This document shows, piece after piece, positions 7,160 through 10,593 of a stretch of DNA of 10,593 nt. The DNA is from JBGPBY01 sp041481485 (GTDB taxonomy: Bacteria > Acidobacteriota > Terriglobia > 20CM-2-55-15): NCBI GenBank assembly GCA_041481485.1, contig JBGPBY010000243.1, positions 1 to 10,593 on the forward strand, given 5' to 3'. The stretch's first letter is position 1. Each line of letters starts with the position of its first letter. The notes beneath the pieces are model-generated. The model did not search any database. It was not told where the DNA came from and saw nothing but the letters and a program-made list of their open reading frames with translations. The position numbers were made by a program, and so were the translations under genes.

Positions 7160-10100
7160 ATGAAGCGCATCTTGCCTGCTCTCCTCACAATTGTTCTATG
7201 GACCGCCGACGGACCGACGCACGTGAACACTGCATTCGCTCAAGCGGTGATTACTGGCGCCCAATTGAACGGTACGGTGCGGGATGTTACCGGAAGTGTC
7301 GTGCCGAATGCGGGAGTGATTCTTCGGAACCTCGACACCAATCGTCCGTATTCGTCCACTGCAGATGCCTCGGGATACTACATCGTGCCTAACGTTCCTC
7401 CGGGAACTTATGAGCTGAAGGTGATTTCCACGGGCTTTGAGCCGCATGTGCAATCCGGGGTTCAACTGACAGTTGGACAAACGGCCACGCTGAATGTGGC
7501 GTTGAGCGTGCAGGGCCGGCGGGAAGTTGTCGACGTTACCGTTGAGACGCCGCCGATCGAGCCTACTCGCACTGAACTCAGCAGTGTGATTGAGACACAA
7601 CAAATCGCGAGCTTGCCGATCAGCGGCCGCCTGTTTACGGATTTCGCTCTTTTAACGCCCGGTGTGACGACAGGCCGCACCAGCGTGGGATCGACGATCA
7701 CGGAATTCGAAGTGAGCCGCGTTTCGTTTGCGGGAATGCGCGACCTCAGCAATCAGGTTACGGTCGACGGCGCCGACAACATCAATACGGCAACAGGTTC
7801 CCAACGCGCTGCTCCGTCACAGGAAGCGGTTCAGGAGTTTCGCGTTGTGAACAACAGTTTTGGTGCCGAGTACGGACGGGCATTGGGCGGCATCGTGAAT
7901 ATTGTCACGAAGTCGGGGACCAATAAGCTTCATGGGTCCGCGTACGATTATTTCCAGAACAATGCCCTGAATGCCAGAACCCTTCTGCAGCCTAAATCTC
8001 AACCCAATGTGCTGCGCCAGAATCAGTTTGGTTTCACGGCTGGCGGTCCTGTCACACAAGACAAAATCTTCTACTTCGCAAACTATGAAGGGCAGCGGCG
8101 CGGTGAGTCGCCGACGTACCCCACGTCGCTTCTCAACAACATCAATCTGATCAACGCGGCGAAGACTGCGATGGGAATTCCGCGAGAGAATCTCGGTGTC
8201 CTGAAGACGAAGGACAATGACTACGTCTTTGGCAGAATCGATGTTGACAAGCTTTCAATTCGGTACAACATGGAAGACGCGCGAGACTTGAACCAGCTTG
8301 TGGGCGCCACACTCGATGGCGGCGGCATTGGCGCCCCCAGCAGCGGACACAACGTGTTCCTGAACGATCAGTCGCTCGCAGGCACGCTTACATCGCGGAT
8401 CGGCAATAACATGATCAACACGGCGCTTGGACAGTTTGCGCGGCGGCGCTACAACTTTCCGGGAGTGACGGGTGAGCCCAATCTCGACCTTCCCAATGAC
8501 CTGCTGTTCGGACATAACTTTGGCGTCCTCGATAAAATTTGGGAAACCCGATACCAGGGTTCGGACTCCATATCGTGGATCAGCGGAAAACACTTCGTGC
8601 GCTTCGGCGCAGACATCAATCACGTTCGAAATTACGTGCTGTGGCCGGGATTCACGCCGATCCGCATCGTTCTGCCCGGCATCAATTGCCTTGTAGACTT
8701 TGCCAATTTCGTAAATCCGTCTGCAAAGATTCTGTCGAACTTCGCCGCGGGGCCGTGTCCAATGGCTCTTCCGCCGTACGCTAATCCGAGTTTTCCGGTT
8801 TTTCCTGCTGTTCCCGGTCCGAATCCTGCGGATCCTGCGAATGGCGTCCCGATCGCATTTCAGTCCGCGCCGCTGGGTCCATCCGTCAACTTCACTCCCG
8901 GAGTCACCGAGACGTTGCCGGTGAATGGCTGGCCTAACGCTTATTTGCCGAACCAGGAGCAGAACTTTTCCGTGAAGTTGAACCACAACTATTTCGGGTT
9001 CTTCATGCAGGACCAGTGGAAGGCCACGGAAAAGCTGACTCTCAATTATGGGTTACGCTATGACTTCGAGTCCGGTCTGTCGGACCAGATGGACGTGAGC
9101 CACAAAGGTTTTCAGCCTCGTGTTGGACTGGCCTATTCGCCGGACAAGAAGACGGTCATTCGCGCCGGTTTTGGACTGTTCAACGACCGGTACGCTCTTT
9201 CGTTCCTGTTCATCACGTATCCGCAGCGTCCGGCGGTTCTTGCAGGCGCGGATTTGCCCCCGAATCGGCGAGGCGCGGAGAGCGCCGTATATCAACTAAA
9301 CCAGTACCCCTACATACCCGTCCCTGGTATTCCGACACCGGCGCAGATTGCCGCCAGCTTTTTCCAGAATGGCCAGGTGGTCTCCCATAGTGTTGTCGGT
9401 ACCGCCACTGCTCCGACTTCCGTCGGATACAGTTATACGGACCGCAAGAGCCCCATTGCGTACTCGGAACAAGCCAGCGTTGAGATCAATCGAGACATCG
9501 GGCACGGATTCACTGTCGGCGCTGGTTATCTCTTTGTCGCCGCGCATCACCTGCTGCGATCCACGTTGGGCAACCTATGTCCGGTCCAGGGAATTTCGAG
9601 CGGAACTTATACGTGTCCAGCGGCTGGGCCACCGCCGCCGGGCTATCCTGCCGGCAAAAACTATTACAGCGGTGTTCCGCGCTACCCGGCCGGCCTGATC
9701 TGTTGCAACGATCTCACTGGGAATTCGGCGTATCACGGGGGCACGCTGCAATTGAGCCAGTCTTCGAGCAAGTATTTCAGGATCAATGCCAACTACACGC
9801 TTTCTCACACGCTGGACGATGGGACGTTTGCGACTTTCATCAGCGTTCCGGAGGACGTTTTTCGGCGGGGGTTGGAGCGGGCCACTTCAAACCAGGACGC
9901 CCGCCAACGCTTTGTATCGAACTTCACGTTGACGGGTCCTTCAAAGGGAGTCCTGCGAGATTTCCTGCTGAGCAACATCGTCATTCTTCAAAGCCCTCGG
10001 CCATTTACACTGTTCGTCGGCTTCGATGCCAACAATGACCTGATTCCCGCCGCGGACCGGGTCGGCAATCTCTCTCGAAATACATACAAGGGAGACAGCC

Positions 10101-10417
10101 TCAAGACGTGGGACATCCGCCTCGCGCGCACGTTGCATCTTCCGCGAGAGGGTGTGAGGCTCGAGCTGGCGGCCGATGCCTTCAATCTGCTCAATCGTCA
10201 GAACGTGGATGAAGTGGTCGGGGTCTACGGTACTTACAATATTTGTGGGGGGCAGTTGCCTCGACAGTACAAGGATCAGGCAAGCCAGATGATCCAGTCC
10301 GGTCAGGTCGGCACTTGCCCCGCGGCTGGACCACCTGAACCGAATCCCCTGTTCGGTACGCCTCGAACGATGTTCAATCCGCGACAGTTTCAGTTGTCCA
10401 TGAAACTGCTGTTCTGA
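7160..10417 (+). CDS. TonB-dependent outer-membrane receptor, Oar-like, with N-terminal carboxypeptidase regulatory domain
   Basis: An 1085-residue outer-membrane protein for uptake or binding of large ligands such as oligosaccharides, peptides or chelates. Residues 1-27 are a signal peptide ending AFA before QA. A carboxypeptidase-regulatory-like (CNA-B type) beta domain spans about 36-116, with the typical GTVRDVTGSVVPNAGV and SGYYIVPNVPPGTYEL motifs. The plug domain runs roughly 137-250, with SGRLFTDFALLTPGV, VDGADNIN and the closing EYGRALGGIVNIVTKSGTN. The rest is the 22-stranded barrel, with YFANYEGQR, FFMQDQWKATEKLTLNYG and YTLSHTLDD as typical strand motifs. The chain ends in Phe (SMKLLF), the BamA insertion signal. 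Cys residues occur as close pairs in presumed loops (510/533, 807/819, 848/849, 1029/1053), suggesting disulfides. No clear TonB box is seen. This architecture is common in Acidobacteriota. It is preceded by its own leader and followed by an inverted repeat, so it is probably transcribed alone. Ligand unknown. Confidence 0.95.
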   Translation: MKRILPALLTIVLWTADGPTHVNTAFAQAVITGAQLNGTVRDVTGSVVPNAGVILRNLDTNRPYSSTADASGYYIVPNVPPGTYELKVISTGFEPHVQSGVQLTVGQTATLNVALSVQGRREVVDVTVETPPIEPTRTELSSVIETQQIASLPISGRLFTDFALLTPGVTTGRTSVGSTITEFEVSRVSFAGMRDLSNQVTVDGADNINTATGSQRAAPSQEAVQEFRVVNNSFGAEYGRALGGIVNIVTKSGTNKLHGSAYDYFQNNALNARTLLQPKSQPNVLRQNQFGFTAGGPVTQDKIFYFANYEGQRRGESPTYPTSLLNNINLINAAKTAMGIPRENLGVLKTKDNDYVFGRIDVDKLSIRYNMEDARDLNQLVGATLDGGGIGAPSSGHNVFLNDQSLAGTLTSRIGNNMINTALGQFARRRYNFPGVTGEPNLDLPNDLLFGHNFGVLDKIWETRYQGSDSISWISGKHFVRFGADINHVRNYVLWPGFTPIRIVLPGINCLVDFANFVNPSAKILSNFAAGPCPMALPPYANPSFPVFPAVPGPNPADPANGVPIAFQSAPLGPSVNFTPGVTETLPVNGWPNAYLPNQEQNFSVKLNHNYFGFFMQDQWKATEKLTLNYGLRYDFESGLSDQMDVSHKGFQPRVGLAYSPDKKTVIRAGFGLFNDRYALSFLFITYPQRPAVLAGADLPPNRRGAESAVYQLNQYPYIPVPGIPTPAQIAASFFQNGQVVSHSVVGTATAPTSVGYSYTDRKSPIAYSEQASVEINRDIGHGFTVGAGYLFVAAHHLLRSTLGNLCPVQGISSGTYTCPAAGPPPPGYPAGKNYYSGVPRYPAGLICCNDLTGNSAYHGGTLQLSQSSSKYFRINANYTLSHTLDDGTFATFISVPEDVFRRGLERATSNQDARQRFVSNFTLTGPSKGVLRDFLLSNIVILQSPRPFTLFVGFDANNDLIPAADRVGNLSRNTYKGDSLKTWDIRLARTLHLPREGVRLELAADAFNLLNRQNVDEVVGVYGTYNICGGQLPRQYKDQASQMIQSGQVGTCPAAGPPEPNPLFGTPRTMFNPRQFQLSMKLLF

Positions 10418-10470
10418 TATGGACTGCCGACGGGATTGCTTCCGACTGTAGGGGCAGCGGATCAAGAAAT

Positions 10471-10491
10471 CCCTCTCCCAACGGGAGAGGG
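10471..10491. repeat. Nested hairpin in the left arm
   Basis: CCCTCTCCC and GGGAGAGGG form a perfect 9-bp stem with an AAC loop. A second hairpin follows directly at 10492-10506 (GGCCGC, GTA loop, GCGGCC). Confidence 0.8.
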
Positions 10492-10567
10492 GGCCGCGTA
10501 GCGGCCGGTGAGGGGTACCGCATGTAACAATTTTTACGTGCGGTACCCCTCACCCGGCCTTCGGCCA

Positions 10568-10588
10568 CCCTCTCCCGTTGGGAGAGGG
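10568..10588. repeat. Nested hairpin in the right arm
   Basis: CCCTCTCCC and GGGAGAGGG form a perfect 9-bp stem with a GTT loop, the mirror of the left-arm hairpin. The accompanying GGCC hairpin (10556-10566) has a TTC loop and a shorter stem than its left counterpart, yet stays self-complementary. Confidence 0.8.
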
Positions 10589-10593
10589 ATTTC

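Larger units (their letters stand above)
10466..10593. repeat. Large inverted repeat with nested hairpins (BIME/REP-like or bidirectional terminator)
   Basis: Two arms of about 60 bases (10466-10526 and 10535-10593) are near-perfect reverse complements around an 8-base AT-rich spacer. Both arms have the same internal plan: GAAAT, a CCCTCTCCC-n3-GGGAGAGGG hairpin, a second GGCC-based hairpin, then GGTGAGGGGTACCGCA. The right arm ends exactly at the window edge, so the true end may lie outside. It begins 48 bases after the receptor stop. The layout suits two head-to-head copies of a short palindromic interspersed element; it may also stop transcription from either side. No transposase is visible. 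Confidence 0.85.

Noticed and set aside
6897..10417. The TonB-dependent receptor as a lanthanide-uptake partner of the dehydrogenase
   Set aside because: The genes are separated by two unrelated genes and transcribed apart, and the receptor is an Oar-like type without features tying it to metal-chelate uptake. Only the general idea from methylotrophs supports it.

Overview
The window reads like an accessory stretch of a moderately GC-rich, Gram-negative bacterial chromosome. The best match to memory is Acidobacteriota (Solibacter/Bryobacter-like). The basis is an Oar-type TonB-dependent receptor with an N-terminal carboxypeptidase-regulatory domain, next to a secreted PQQ-dependent alcohol dehydrogenase of the kind these genomes carry in many paralogs. 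This placement rests on protein style only; no rRNA or marker gene is present.

Layout: (1) 1-1520, minus strand: the N-terminal 506 residues of a periplasmic quinoprotein alcohol dehydrogenase, cut by the left window edge. It keeps the vicinal Cys pair and the catalytic Glu, Asn and Asp, and it has the extra Asp associated with lanthanide-dependent enzymes. (2) 1521-1659: a short divergent intergenic region. (3) 1660-6859, plus strand: a tight two-gene unit, a 556-residue 2-hydroxyacyl-CoA-dehydratase-like (COG3581-type) protein followed 4 bases later by a 1174-residue protein. The second protein has two BadF/HgdC-type ASKHA ATPase domains, a Cys cluster and a COG3580/DUF2229 module. Together they look like an ATP-driven low-potential electron-transfer machine (an 'archerase' system) whose substrate is unknown. 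(4) 6860-7159: a 300-base non-coding leader. (5) 7160-10417, plus strand: an 1085-residue outer-membrane TonB-dependent receptor. (6) 10466-10593: a large inverted repeat with nested hairpins, reaching the right window edge.

The three transcription units need not be functionally linked. The dehydrogenase feeds electrons from periplasmic alcohol oxidation to the respiratory chain, the receptor imports or binds large ligands at the outer membrane, and the two-gene unit is cytoplasmic. The two-gene unit is the most interesting part. Its dehydratase-like chain and the C-terminal module of the ATPase chain share the same order of Cys motifs and a shared glycine-rich motif, which suggests a paralogous pair resembling HgdA/HgdB combined with a single-chain pseudodimeric activase.
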